From Sulfurospirillum arcachonense DSM 9755 (GTDB lineage Bacteria; Campylobacterota; Campylobacteria; Campylobacterales; Sulfurospirillaceae), in the NCBI RefSeq assembly GCF_000597725.1, contig NZ_JFBL01000002.1, positions 62,001 through 126,000 of the forward strand: a DNA stretch of 64,000 nt, in the 5' to 3' direction. Shown here in pieces: positions 29,712 through 37,977 of the stretch. Position numbers and translations under genes: made by a program. The notes beneath the pieces are model-generated. The model was not told the DNA's origin, did no database searches, and was given only the letters and a program-made list of their open reading frames with translations. The stretch's first letter is position 1. Each line of letters starts with the position of its first letter.

Positions 29712-30272
29712 ATGAAATTGTATGCGCTTTTAGATTATGAGAGTTTAGTCAAAAAAAAGTGGACAATAGAAAAATTTGTTTCTACATGTAACACATTACA
29801 TGTAGAAATGATTCAATATCGTGATAAAAAAGGAAATATACAAAGAAAAATAGATAACCTCATAAAATTAAAATTTCTTTGTGATATGAAAGTGATAATA
29901 AACGATGAAATTGATTTAGTGAATTTTTGTGATGGATTACATGTTGGACAGAGTGATTTGAGAAAAATAGACTCAGATGTAAAAGAAGCTATTAAAGTGA
30001 TAAGGCAGAAAATAGGAAAAAAAGTTTTAGGAATTTCAACTCATAATAAGGAAGAAATTTTAGAAGCAAATGAACTTGATATTGATTATATAGGATTGGG
30101 AGCTTATAGAACTACAAGTACAAAAAGTGATGCAAACGTTTTAAAAGAGAGCCTCAGTGATTTGGCAAGACTTTCTTTTAAACCGGTTGGTGCAATCGGT
30201 GGAGTTAAAGTGGATGATGAGATTGTTGGTGTTACATATGCTGTTGTAGGAAGTGATGTATATGAATATTAA
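29712..30272 (+). CDS. ThiE/TenI family protein
   Basis: TIM-barrel protein of the thiamine phosphate synthase family. MIQYRDKKGN (about 33-42) matches the LRxK/RxK pyrophosphate region, IINDEIDL the substrate Asp region, GLHVGQSDL the Mg2+ loop, IDYIGLGAYRTTSTK the phosphate site, and PVGAIGGV the last barrel strand. At 186 residues it is shorter than ThiE (about 210) and may be TenI or a shortened ThiE. Start three bases after accD; end overlaps rlmH by 11 bases. Confidence 0.75.
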   Translation: MKLYALLDYESLVKKKWTIEKFVSTCNTLHVEMIQYRDKKGNIQRKIDNLIKLKFLCDMKVIINDEIDLVNFCDGLHVGQSDLRKIDSDVKEAIKVIRQKIGKKVLGISTHNKEEILEANELDIDYIGLGAYRTTSTKSDANVLKESLSDLARLSFKPVGAIGGVKVDDEIVGVTYAVVGSDVYEY

Positions 30273-30717
30273 AGTCTTTAGTATTGAAAAAAGTAGTAAT
30301 AAAACTATAGATGTTTTAAATAAAGAGTACATTAAAATGATCTCTAAAAATGCATCTATTGAAGATATTGTTGTTTTTAACAAACAAATTGCCTTAGCGC
30401 AAACTAAAGGTGAAAAAGAGGCTAGAGATTCATATACCAAAGCATACGAAACTCATTTGAAGGGATATAATATCGCTTTAGATGTAGAGGGAAAGCAATG
30501 TGATAGTTTTGAGTTTAGTGAAATTTTTGATAATGCAATGAATATCAATTTTTTTATTGGCGGTGCTTATGGCTTTGATAAAGAGTTTCTTTCCAAAACT
30601 CAAAAAGTTATAAGTTTAAGTAAACTAACATATGCCCATAAAATAGCGAAAGTTGTTCTTTATGAACAAATTTACAGGGGGCTTTGTATTAAGAATAACC
30701 ATCCTTACCATAAGTAA
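30262..30717 (+). CDS. rlmH: 23S rRNA pseudouridine-1915 N3-methyltransferase
   Basis: SPOUT methyltransferase that modifies pseudouridine 1915 of helix 69. It has FFIGGAYGF (about 101-109), the SAM-binding loop, and the C-terminal signature YEQIYRGLCIKNNHPYHK. With ATG 30262 (MNIKVFSIEK) it has 151 residues, near the 155 of E. coli; a reading from 30253 would add MMY and is not needed. It overlaps the ThiE-like gene, so the two are likely coupled. Confidence 0.92.
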   Translation: MNIKVFSIEKSSNKTIDVLNKEYIKMISKNASIEDIVVFNKQIALAQTKGEKEARDSYTKAYETHLKGYNIALDVEGKQCDSFEFSEIFDNAMNINFFIGGAYGFDKEFLSKTQKVISLSKLTYAHKIAKVVLYEQIYRGLCIKNNHPYHK

Positions 30718-30744
30718 GGAAAGATTAAACCAAGGAAATGAGCA

Positions 30745-31098
30745 ATGAGAGATAGTGATTTAAAATATTTTGAAGATCTACTTGTAGAAAGAAAAACACA
30801 AATCAAGAAAAATATTGATGATGCAGCAAAAGAGATAGAATCTTTAAAAGATGATGATGTTGGTGATGAAGCAGATCACGCTTCAATAAGTACAGACCGC
30901 ATGATTGAACAAGCTATAAGTGCTCAACAAAGAAGAGAACTCGGAGAAATTGATTTTTCATTGAGTAAAATTAAGAGTGGTGGATACGGAATATGTGAAA
31001 TGTGTGAGGAAGATATTAGTTTTCAAAGACTAAAAGTAAAGCCTTATGCAAAATATTGTATAGTTTGTAGAGAGATAATAGAAAAGCAAAATAAATAA
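30745..31098 (+). CDS. dksA: DksA/TraR family zinc-finger protein
   Basis: RNA-polymerase secondary-channel protein that works with ppGpp. The 117 residues have an N-terminal coiled coil with acidic tip (DDDVGDEADHAS, 37-47) and a four-Cys zinc finger (C84, C87, C105, C108: CEMC and CIVC). E. coli DksA is longer (151) at the N-terminus; the short form is common in this phylum. It follows rlmH by 27 bases behind AAGGAA. Confidence 0.92.
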   Translation: MRDSDLKYFEDLLVERKTQIKKNIDDAAKEIESLKDDDVGDEADHASISTDRMIEQAISAQQRRELGEIDFSLSKIKSGGYGICEMCEEDISFQRLKVKPYAKYCIVCREIIEKQNK

Positions 31099-31111
31099 TT
31101 GGAGATTTGAT

Positions 31112-32128
31112 ATGGGGATTAAACGTTATATAGTGTTAACACTAGTATATCTATTGGCTATTGGTTTATATGTATATAGTTTTAGTGGCGATACATACAC
31201 ACTAGAAGTATATAAGTTTTCATTAAACCTTCCAATTGCGATATGGATAATTCTCCCTGCAGTATTACTTTTTGTAGCTTCTATTTTTCACATGATGTAT
31301 TATAGTATGAAAGAATTTTGGAGAAATAGATCTCTTGTAAGAGATTTTGAAAATTTTAAAGTAGCTTTTGGTGAAAAAGTTTTAGGTGAAGATAGTTCAT
31401 TCAAGTTTAAAACGGATTATTTTAAGTTTATAAGCAATAGTATTAAAATGGTCGATTATAAAGAAGTTGATAATATTAATATAGAAGATGAAAAAATAGA
31501 AACCTTACGTCAAGTTGTAAAAGATATTAATGAGGGTAAAGTTGTTGAGCTAAAAAAATATAAACTTTCAGCTGATAATAAACTTATTGAGAAAAACAAG
31601 TTTAACAAACTTGCAGATGACCCTAAATACGCTACAACAATTTTAAAAGAGTGTAAAGATGAAAAGAGTGAATTATGTCAAAAAGCATATTTTGAATTTT
31701 TAAAATATGCAAGTTTTGATGAAATTAAAAAAGTAGGCTTTTCTCCATCAAAAGAGATGTTTAGAGTTCTAATGGAAAGATATCTTGATGAAGAAGATAA
31801 GTTTGAGATGGATTTAGCATCAATAGAAGAGCTTCTAATGAATTTTAAAGCAAGTCGTGAAGATTACCTAGAATTAGCTTATGAAATTAAGATAAAGCTT
31901 GCTCCTGATTCACTAATAGCACTTTTTGAAAAACTTTATAATTCACCTGATCATGTAGCAGCAGCTGATGCTTATCTTTATGTTCTTTATGAATTACAAA
32001 TGATAGACAAAATAAGAGATATTTTGGATAATTCTGATGAAGATGAGTTTAAAAAGTTTAAAACTCTTCTGTTTTTAAGAGACCATGGTAAAAATGTAGA
32101 TAGTGGAATCTTTTTAAGATTTTCATAG
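31112..32128 (+). CDS. Conserved-looking membrane protein of unknown function
   Basis: I do not recognise a family. 338 residues: two N-terminal membrane helices (about 5-24, RYIVLTLVYLLAIGLYVY, and 39-63, PIAIWIILPAVLLFVASIF), the second followed by an acidic, helical cytoplasmic part of about 260 residues. That part has repeated short helices with Lys, Glu and Leu and no cysteine cluster. It lies 13 bases after dksA and three before the Dus gene, so it is probably co-transcribed with them. The LEVYKFSLNLP stretch between the helices would be periplasmic. Confidence 0.75.
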   Translation: MGIKRYIVLTLVYLLAIGLYVYSFSGDTYTLEVYKFSLNLPIAIWIILPAVLLFVASIFHMMYYSMKEFWRNRSLVRDFENFKVAFGEKVLGEDSSFKFKTDYFKFISNSIKMVDYKEVDNINIEDEKIETLRQVVKDINEGKVVELKKYKLSADNKLIEKNKFNKLADDPKYATTILKECKDEKSELCQKAYFEFLKYASFDEIKKVGFSPSKEMFRVLMERYLDEEDKFEMDLASIEELLMNFKASREDYLELAYEIKIKLAPDSLIALFEKLYNSPDHVAAADAYLYVLYELQMIDKIRDILDNSDEDEFKKFKTLLFLRDHGKNVDSGIFLRFS

Positions 32129-32131
32129 TAA

Positions 32132-33073
32132 ATGAAGTTGATTGATTTTGACCAAGGCATTGTTGCCTTGGCCCCACTTGCTGGATATACAGACCTCCCT
32201 TTTCGTAATGTTGTTAAAAAATTTGGAGCAGACTTAACATTTTCAGAAATGATAAGTGCAAATGCATTACAACATAACTCAAAAAAAACATTTAAAATGT
32301 TAGAAAAATCTCCACTAGAAACTCCTTATATAGTACAACTTGCGGGAAGTGATTTAAGTGTTATTCGTGAAGCTGTAGAAATGCTCAACGATATCGAAGG
32401 TATTGATGGAATTGATTTGAATTGTGGTTGCCCTGTTCCTAAAGTGGTATCCCAAAGCTCTGGTTCATCTTTACTTTTAGACTTACCTCATTTAGTAAAT
32501 ATCTTGGAAACCATTAAAAAATATTCTAATAAACAATATACTAGTGCAAAAGTGCGATTAGGTTTTGTGGAAAAAATTCCAGAACAAATAGGAAAAGCAG
32601 TAGAGTCTTCTGGGGTTGATTTTATGAGTGTACATGGACGAACACGAGCTGGTGCTTATAAAGCTCCTGTTGATTATGATGCGATTGCTAGAGTAAAACA
32701 AAGCGTAAAAATACCTGTACTTGCCAATGGAGATATAACAAGCTTTGAAAAGGCTATGGAAGTAAAAGAGATAACAGGATGTAACTCTTTAATGATAGGG
32801 AGAGGGGCTATTGGAAACCCTTGGATATTTTATCAATTAAAGCATGCTAAAGAGTCTGTAGATAGTGAAATTAAAGCTACAATTATATTAGAACATTATG
32901 ATAGTATGGTAGAGTTTTATGGCTCTCAAGGAGTAAGTATGTTTAGAAAACACCTTCATGTTTATTCAAAGGGTGTTGCTGAAGCTTCTTCTTTTAGAAA
33001 TAAAATCAATACTATAGTAGATAGTAATCAAATGAGAGATGAAATAGAGAATTTTTTTAATATCCGTCATTAA
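32132..33073 (+). CDS. dus: tRNA-dihydrouridine synthase
   Basis: FMN enzyme that reduces uridine in tRNA D-loops. It has LAPLAGYTDLPFR (about 12-24, FMN phosphate region), IDLNCGCPVPKVV (catalytic Cys, usually NxGCPxxKV), SVHGRTRAGAYK and IPVLANGDI, then IGRGAIGNPWIF. It fits DusB most closely, which is the single Dus in many bacteria of this kind. 313 residues. Its last 17 bases overlap the small minus-strand gene that ends at 33057. Confidence 0.92.
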   Translation: MKLIDFDQGIVALAPLAGYTDLPFRNVVKKFGADLTFSEMISANALQHNSKKTFKMLEKSPLETPYIVQLAGSDLSVIREAVEMLNDIEGIDGIDLNCGCPVPKVVSQSSGSSLLLDLPHLVNILETIKKYSNKQYTSAKVRLGFVEKIPEQIGKAVESSGVDFMSVHGRTRAGAYKAPVDYDAIARVKQSVKIPVLANGDITSFEKAMEVKEITGCNSLMIGRGAIGNPWIFYQLKHAKESVDSEIKATIILEHYDSMVEFYGSQGVSMFRKHLHVYSKGVAEASSFRNKINTIVDSNQMRDEIENFFNIRH

Positions 33074-33458
33074 AACTTTTTGATTTATGTTTATCTTTTT
33101 TGTATCGAGTGCTATTTTTTTCTTTATGAAGAAGATTTGCTTCTTTAAGTAAAGTCTCTTGGATTTCAAACTTTTCTTCATCCCCTAATTCATCATCTAC
33201 ATGTAAAACACCTAAAATCATGTTTACATAGTTTTCTAATGCTATTGGATAGGTTGCATTGAGTCTAATTGCTTCTACTTTTTTTAAAATTTCAAAAGTT
33301 TTTTTTACTCTTTTTTGAAATATTTCAAATTCAAATTCTTTGTCTTTTAAATAAGAGATATTGCTTCTAACAAATTTTTCAAGAGCTCTTACATATTTTA
33401 ATCTTATAGTTTTTTCGTTAACAGTTTTAACTTCTATATGTTCATTTATTTCTTTAAT
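33057..33458 (-). CDS. Small charged protein, probable AUU start codon
   Basis: An open frame of 133 codons that no ATG, GTG or TTG opens near its 5' end. A stop (complement of 462-464 in the 33 kb block) is followed two codons later by ATT (33456-33458), and AAAGGA sits six bases before it, an ideal Shine-Dalgarno. The first in-frame ATG is at 33221, deep inside. The product is helical and charged (KEINEHIEVKTVNEKTI, RLKYVRALEKFVRSN, FQKRVKKTFEILKKVEA) and ends in a Lys-rich tail. AUU starts are known in infC and pcnB. It follows the AEC permease gene by 33 bases. Function unknown; a frameshift is the main alternative. Confidence 0.6.
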   Translation of the reverse strand: MKEINEHIEVKTVNEKTIRLKYVRALEKFVRSNISYLKDKEFEFEIFQKRVKKTFEILKKVEAIRLNATYPIALENYVNMILGVLHVDDELGDEEKFEIQETLLKEANLLHKEKNSTRYKKDKHKSKSFNDGY

Positions 33459-33491
33459 TTTCTATCCTTTAAGAGTAGATTATAGCATATT

Positions 33492-34397
33492 TTAGAGTTT
33501 ATCAAATAATTTCATAACGAACATAATATAAGGAATAAATAGTAATGAAGTAAAAAATACTAAAGCAGTAACATCTACTGGTTTACAGTTATATATTGAT
33601 GATAAGTTTACATTATTGACTGCTAGAGGAACTAAAAGTTCTAGTAGAACAATACCAATAATATATTTGTCCAAACCTAAATTTGTTAAAACTATTAGAG
33701 CTATAATAGGAATGAGAATAAACTTTACAGTACTTACATGTAAAAGAAGTTTTATGTTGATAGTTTTAAGTTTTATGCTATAAAGATACATTCCAAATAT
33801 CATGAGTTGGATAACCATAGCAGCATATGCACCCATTTTTAATGAATGAAATAACGTTGGATGAATCTCTACTTGAAAAAAGTTTAATAAAAGTGCAAGA
33901 ATAGCAAACCATATAAGGGGCAATCGTAAAATGTTCAATAAAGAATCTTTAATACTAAAAGTCCCACGTGAGTAAAAATATACACCTATAGTATATACTA
34001 TAAAAACATTGGCTACATTTATAAGTGAGGTATAAATTATTGAATCTTCACCAAATAGAGCAATACCTAAAGGAATTCCAATATTGCCTGTGTTTCCTAT
34101 AACGCTTGAAATTGTTGCAATAGAGCGTTCTTTTGCATCAGTAAAAAATATTTTTGCTAGGCTAAAACTCACAATAATACCCAAAAGGCTAATAGCGGCA
34201 TATATCAAAGGAGCTTGCATAAGAGTAATGTTAATAGGTTTGGTACTAAGTCCCCAAAGTGCAAGCATAGGTTGCAAAAAGTAGATAGATAAAATTACAA
34301 GAGATTTTTCTTGTAATTCATCTTTTAATTTTAATTTAGCAATATATCCTAAGAGTATAAAGATATATACACAAATAACAGATAAAACTATATCCAA
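33492..34397 (-). CDS. AEC family transporter (auxin efflux carrier type)
   Basis: Integral membrane protein of 301 residues with about ten helices. It starts VLSVICVYIFILLGYIAKL, which is the AEC opening, and has IGNTGNIGIPLGIALFGED, the conserved motif in helix 4 (GNxGxxGxP). Substrates in bacteria are usually small dicarboxylates such as malonate or malate; nothing here decides it. It starts directly at the fliO stop, so it seems to be in the same transcript as the flagellar genes, which is unusual. Confidence 0.85.
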   Translation of the reverse strand: MDIVLSVICVYIFILLGYIAKLKLKDELQEKSLVILSIYFLQPMLALWGLSTKPINITLMQAPLIYAAISLLGIIVSFSLAKIFFTDAKERSIATISSVIGNTGNIGIPLGIALFGEDSIIYTSLINVANVFIVYTIGVYFYSRGTFSIKDSLLNILRLPLIWFAILALLLNFFQVEIHPTLFHSLKMGAYAAMVIQLMIFGMYLYSIKLKTINIKLLLHVSTVKFILIPIIALIVLTNLGLDKYIIGIVLLELLVPLAVNNVNLSSIYNCKPVDVTALVFFTSLLFIPYIMFVMKLFDKL

Positions 34398-35276
34398 TTA
34401 GCTATGCTCTAATTTTGAGATATATTCTCCTGCTGCTTTTGATTTATAATTATCAAAAGAGTCATCTTTTTGAATTTTTAGATATTCATCTAGTTTTTTT
34501 CTGTTATCTTCAAATGCTTTTTCAAAATCTGAATCATTTTTTATATCTGATTTAGAAAACTTTTCTAATAAAACATTAGAATTACCTGTCATTACAAGGT
34601 ATTTTTTATCATCAAATTCTAATAAGACTACGCTATTTGAATTGTCAATTTGTTTTTTATGTAGAACATTTATTTCACCATTGGAATTATTCTGCGTATC
34701 TTGTTTAAATAACCATGAGTTTTTATTTTTAGCTTTGACTTGTGTTTGTTTGTTTGCAACTCTTTTTTTAACCCAAAACATAAAGAGTATCATAATTGAT
34801 AAAAGTAAAATAACACTTAAATATCTACTGTCTATTAAATCTTCACTAAGTTTTGTGGTTATAGGAGTTTTAGTATTTGTAGTTACAGAAGAGACTTTTG
34901 TTGATTGAATTTTGTTAATAAATATTGGTTTCGTACGGATTCTTAATCCAAAACCATCAACAGTTTTTGAAGCAATTACTGCTATGTTTTTTTCACTTTT
35001 TAAAATAACCTTTATATTATCTTTATCTGGTTCTATCGTAAATGCTTGGAGTATAGGAGAGTTGATATTTTTTTCTATGAGTTTGTCATATGTCAAGTCA
35101 CTTAATGTTAAAGTAGTGATATTTTCACCTCTTTTTTGAGTGATTTTCCCTTCATATGGTGAATCAAAAGAGAGCATTACATCTACCCTATCACTTCTTT
35201 CATAAATATTATGTGTTAAAAGATTTGACGCATTTACAAAGGATATTGTAAGTAAAAATATAAGTATAGTTCTCAT
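34398..35276 (-). CDS. fliO: FliO-like protein with AMIN-like periplasmic domain
   Basis: 292 residues. Signal peptide MRTILIFLLTISFVNA, a beta-rich periplasmic part (about 17-118: VDVMLSFDSPYEG, TTLTLSDLTYDKL, IKVILKSEKNIAVI) like an AMIN domain, a Thr/Lys linker, a membrane helix (about 152-170, YLSVILLLSIMILFMFWV) and a cytoplasmic part with SVVLLEFDDKKYLVMTG, similar to the FliO core (VVxVExxxxxLLxG). FliO helps assemble the flagellar export gate. The name is supported by its place after fliN; it overlaps fliN by four bases. Confidence 0.65.
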   Translation of the reverse strand: MRTILIFLLTISFVNASNLLTHNIYERSDRVDVMLSFDSPYEGKITQKRGENITTLTLSDLTYDKLIEKNINSPILQAFTIEPDKDNIKVILKSEKNIAVIASKTVDGFGLRIRTKPIFINKIQSTKVSSVTTNTKTPITTKLSEDLIDSRYLSVILLLSIMILFMFWVKKRVANKQTQVKAKNKNSWLFKQDTQNNSNGEINVLHKKQIDNSNSVVLLEFDDKKYLVMTGNSNVLLEKFSKSDIKNDSDFEKAFEDNRKKLDEYLKIQKDDSFDNYKSKAAGEYISKLEHS

Positions 35277-35584
35277 CCAACCTCTTTCTTAAAATATTGG
35301 ATAACAGTTTTTGAATCTAAGATTTCATTTATACGAATTGCTAAGTTTTTTTCATAAACCATTACTTCGCCTTTACCAAAGATTTTGTTGTTTACAAATA
35401 ACTCAACACTTTCACCTGCAGGTTTTTCTAAATCTATCACAGAGCCTTTATCTAGTTTGAGTAAATCTCTTATACTTAAGGAAGTGGTCCCAAGTTCAGC
35501 AATAAAATCTACATTAATATCTACAAGACTTTCATATCCTGCAAGTAATGTTTCTTTTATATATTCTTTGTCTTTTTTATCCAA
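35273..35584 (-). CDS. fliN: Flagellar motor switch protein FliN (SpoA domain)
   Basis: C-ring protein. The 103 residues cover a single SpoA domain: INVDFIAELGTTSLSIRDLLKLDKGSVIDL and AGESVELFVNNKIFGKGEVMVYEKNLAIRI are in the family pattern (VxAELGxTxxxxxxxLxLxxGxVIxLxxxxxxxVxxxVNxxxxxxGEVVxxxxxxxxRI). It overlaps the CheX-like gene by eight bases at its 5' end and fliO by four at its 3' end. Confidence 0.9.
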   Translation of the reverse strand: MDKKDKEYIKETLLAGYESLVDINVDFIAELGTTSLSIRDLLKLDKGSVIDLEKPAGESVELFVNNKIFGKGEVMVYEKNLAIRINEILDSKTVIQYFKKEVG

Positions 35585-36008
35585 GTTCTACTCTTTTCCC
35601 AATTATAAAGGTACGATTTTTTATTTTATAAAGCAAAAACTCTTCCAACTCTAAAATTTTAGAGTTTTCTATATGACCTAAAAAATCAGGGGTGGAAATT
35701 TTATATGTGTTATTGATATTTTTTTCTTCTAAAATAACTTTAGCACTTCCTATTATCATATTAGCAACTTCTTTAACTAAGTCATCTAAATCATCTTCAT
35801 TTAAGTTATCTTCAAATAAAAGAACTTTTGCAAACTCATTTAAAGTAGATTTTTTAAAAAGCAGATACCATTGATATTCAGTATTGTTTTCATACATAGC
35901 AATAGCGGCACCATAAAAATTTTTCCCAACAGTTTTTGCAGGATCGATTTTTAAACCTATTATCTCAGAACAGAATTTGGTTGTAGCTTTGTCTATAGCA
36001 TCTATCAT
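35577..36008 (-). CDS. CheX/CheC-type phosphatase domain protein
   Basis: 143 residues of the CheC/CheX/FliY phosphatase family, which dephosphorylates CheY. The active-site pattern D-x3-E-x2-N-x3-G is seen at D76, E80, N83 and G87 (DLVKEVANMIIG). Only one copy is present. In related bacteria FliY joins such a domain to a C-terminal FliN domain; here the two are separate, overlapping genes in the same order. Promoter at 36039-36044. The name cheX would be premature. Confidence 0.75.
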   Translation of the reverse strand: MIDAIDKATTKFCSEIIGLKIDPAKTVGKNFYGAAIAMYENNTEYQWYLLFKKSTLNEFAKVLLFEDNLNEDDLDDLVKEVANMIIGSAKVILEEKNINNTYKISTPDFLGHIENSKILELEEFLLYKIKNRTFIIGKRVELG

Positions 36009-36038
36009 AGTTATCCTAATAAAAATAAAATATGAGTA

Positions 36039-36044
36039 ATTATA
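36039..36044 (-). promoter_or_regulatory. -10 box for the cheX-like/fliN/fliO operon
   Basis: TATAAT on the minus strand (complement of ATTATA 36039-36044), 31 bases before the start codon at 36008. It lies in the 104-base divergent region shared with the response regulator. Confidence 0.5.
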
Positions 36045-36073
36045 GTTTAAGTTGTTTAAATAACTAATTAATG

Positions 36074-36079
36074 TAAAAT
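36074..36079 (+). promoter_or_regulatory. -10 box for the response-regulator gene
   Basis: AATGTAAAATA, with TAAAAT at 36074-36079 and TG one base upstream, 34 bases before ATG 36113. Confidence 0.45.
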
Positions 36080-36112
36080 ATATTCTATTATTTTTTTAAA
36101 AGGAACGTTATT

Positions 36113-37222
36113 ATGGCTATGATGAAGTTTGTTCAAAAGAAAAAAGAAGAGAATTTATCTAAAGCTACATGTAAAGTATTAATAGTTGACGATGAAGAAG
36201 AAGTACATTTAGTTACAAGAACGGTACTAGGAGAATTTACTTTTGAAGGCAAAAAACTTGAAATTCTGAGTGCTTATAGTGGTGAAGAAGCACTAGAACT
36301 TTTATCAAAACAGCAAGATATTCAACTTATTCTTTTAGATGTTGTTATGGAAAGTGATGATGCAGGACTTATAGTAGCTAAAAAAATACGTGAAGAGTTA
36401 GGTTTAAAAAAAATAAGAATAGTACTGAGAACTGGACAACCAGGAAGTGCTCCAGAAAAAGAAGTAATAGATAATTATGATATTAATGATTATAAAGAAA
36501 AAACAGAATTAACCTCAAAAAAATTATATACTACAGTAATTGCTTCATTAAGAGCTTATAGAGATATGGATATTATAGATCACAATAGAAGAGCTTTAGA
36601 AAAAATTATAGAAGCGTCTAAAACAATTTTTAAATTAAGTTCATTTTACATGTTTGTTGAAGCTGCATTGTCTCAAGTTACAGCTATATTAAATATTGAT
36701 GGACACATATTTGAAACAGAGGCAGATAATGGTTTTTTTGCCACACTCCATGGTGAAGAGTTTAAACTTATAGCAAGTATTGGTTCTTTTAAAGGACAAA
36801 ATGAGACAAAAATACTTACAAAAGAGATATTAAGTAATCTAAATCGTGCATATACTGAAAAAAAGAGTTTTTTTGAAAAAGATTTTTATGTTACTTATTT
36901 TGAAGCAAGTAGTGGAAAAATACTCTTTTTATATGTAGAAGGCTGTTCGCGTCTTGAAGAAGTAGATAAAAGATATTTACAAGTTTTTGCAAGTAACCTT
37001 GAGATAGCTTTTAATAATATATGTATAAATAATGGTGTAAAAAAACAGAGACAAGATTTTGTTGAAGAGTTAGGAGAAGTTTTGATTGGTAAAAAAGTAT
37101 TTGTAGAATCAACAGCTAAAAGTGAAATAGTAAAACTATGTGAAGAAAAAAAAGTTAATTCTAAACTAACAGAACTGTTTTTAGAGTATTTTGATATTAT
37201 TAATAGAGATTTAGAAGATTGA
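36113..37222 (+). CDS. Response regulator with DUF3369 domain, no output domain
   Basis: 369 residues. The receiver domain (about 20-150) has VLIVDDEEE (acidic D26, D27), the phosphorylation Asp D76 in LILLDVVMES, and the Lys in NDYKEKTEL. The rest (about 165-345) is the DUF3369 region (HNRRALEKIIEASKTIFK, FVEAALSQVTAIL). In many bacteria DUF3369 is followed by a GGDEF or HD-GYP domain; here the protein ends. Signal output may be through protein contact. Start behind AAAAGGAA; stop overlaps the next start. Confidence 0.85.
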   Translation: MAMMKFVQKKKEENLSKATCKVLIVDDEEEVHLVTRTVLGEFTFEGKKLEILSAYSGEEALELLSKQQDIQLILLDVVMESDDAGLIVAKKIREELGLKKIRIVLRTGQPGSAPEKEVIDNYDINDYKEKTELTSKKLYTTVIASLRAYRDMDIIDHNRRALEKIIEASKTIFKLSSFYMFVEAALSQVTAILNIDGHIFETEADNGFFATLHGEEFKLIASIGSFKGQNETKILTKEILSNLNRAYTEKKSFFEKDFYVTYFEASSGKILFLYVEGCSRLEEVDKRYLQVFASNLEIAFNNICINNGVKKQRQDFVEELGEVLIGKKVFVESTAKSEIVKLCEEKKVNSKLTELFLEYFDIINRDLED

Positions 37223-37968
37223 TAGAATTAAATTTGTTATTTGAATTGTCCATATTTGGATTAATTATAGGTTTTGTATCTGCTTTTTTTGGAATAGGAG
37301 GAGGAACACTTCTCGTACCTTCATTGATGTATTTAGGTTTTGAAATTAAATATGCAATTGGGATTTCTGTAGTACAGATGGTATTTAGCTCAACTTTTGC
37401 CTCCTATCTTAATGTAAAAAAAGGTATGTCAATTGCAAAAGAAGGACTTATCTTAGGTCTTGGTGGTTTTATTGGTGCTCAAGGTAGTGGTTTTGTAGTT
37501 CATTTTTTTCCTTCAATGGTATTAAATCTAATTTTTCTTTTTTCAGTTTCTTTAGCGATTATGAAATTTTTTAAATCCCCTGAAATAAGTGATAAAGAAG
37601 AGATAAATTCTAAAATAGTTCTTTTTTTAGTAGGAATGTTTGTAGGTTTGATCGCCATAAGTATTGGTGTTGGAGGGGGACTTTTTTTAACTCCCATATT
37701 AGTTGGATTTTTACATTATGATGTTAAAAAAGCAGTTTCTATGTCTCTGTTTTACATTATATTTTCTTCAACTTCAGGATTTATTAGTTTAGCTAGATTT
37801 GGATACATTCATTATGATAAGGGACTTATAGTAGGAATTACTTCTCTGATAGGAGTATATTTTGGTATAAAAATGTCTCATAAAACTAATAAAAAATTAC
37901 ATAAAAAATTAATTTTAACGTTATACATTATTATATTTTGTATGACATTTAACAAACTATTCTTTTAA
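37219..37968 (+). CDS. TauE/SafE family sulfite exporter-like permease
   Basis: 249 residues with about eight membrane helices. Two family motifs are seen: FFGIGGGTLLVPSLMYLGF (about 23-41) and, in the second half, ISIGVGGGLFLTPILVGFL. Members export organosulfonates or sulfite, or take up sulfur compounds. The start is TTG 37219, which overlaps the response-regulator stop (TTGA); no closer ATG fits the first helix. Nine bases separate it from uvrA. Confidence 0.85.
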   Translation: MIELNLLFELSIFGLIIGFVSAFFGIGGGTLLVPSLMYLGFEIKYAIGISVVQMVFSSTFASYLNVKKGMSIAKEGLILGLGGFIGAQGSGFVVHFFPSMVLNLIFLFSVSLAIMKFFKSPEISDKEEINSKIVLFLVGMFVGLIAISIGVGGGLFLTPILVGFLHYDVKKAVSMSLFYIIFSSTSGFISLARFGYIHYDKGLIVGITSLIGVYFGIKMSHKTNKKLHKKLILTLYIIIFCMTFNKLFF

Positions 37969-37977
37969 AGGTAACAG

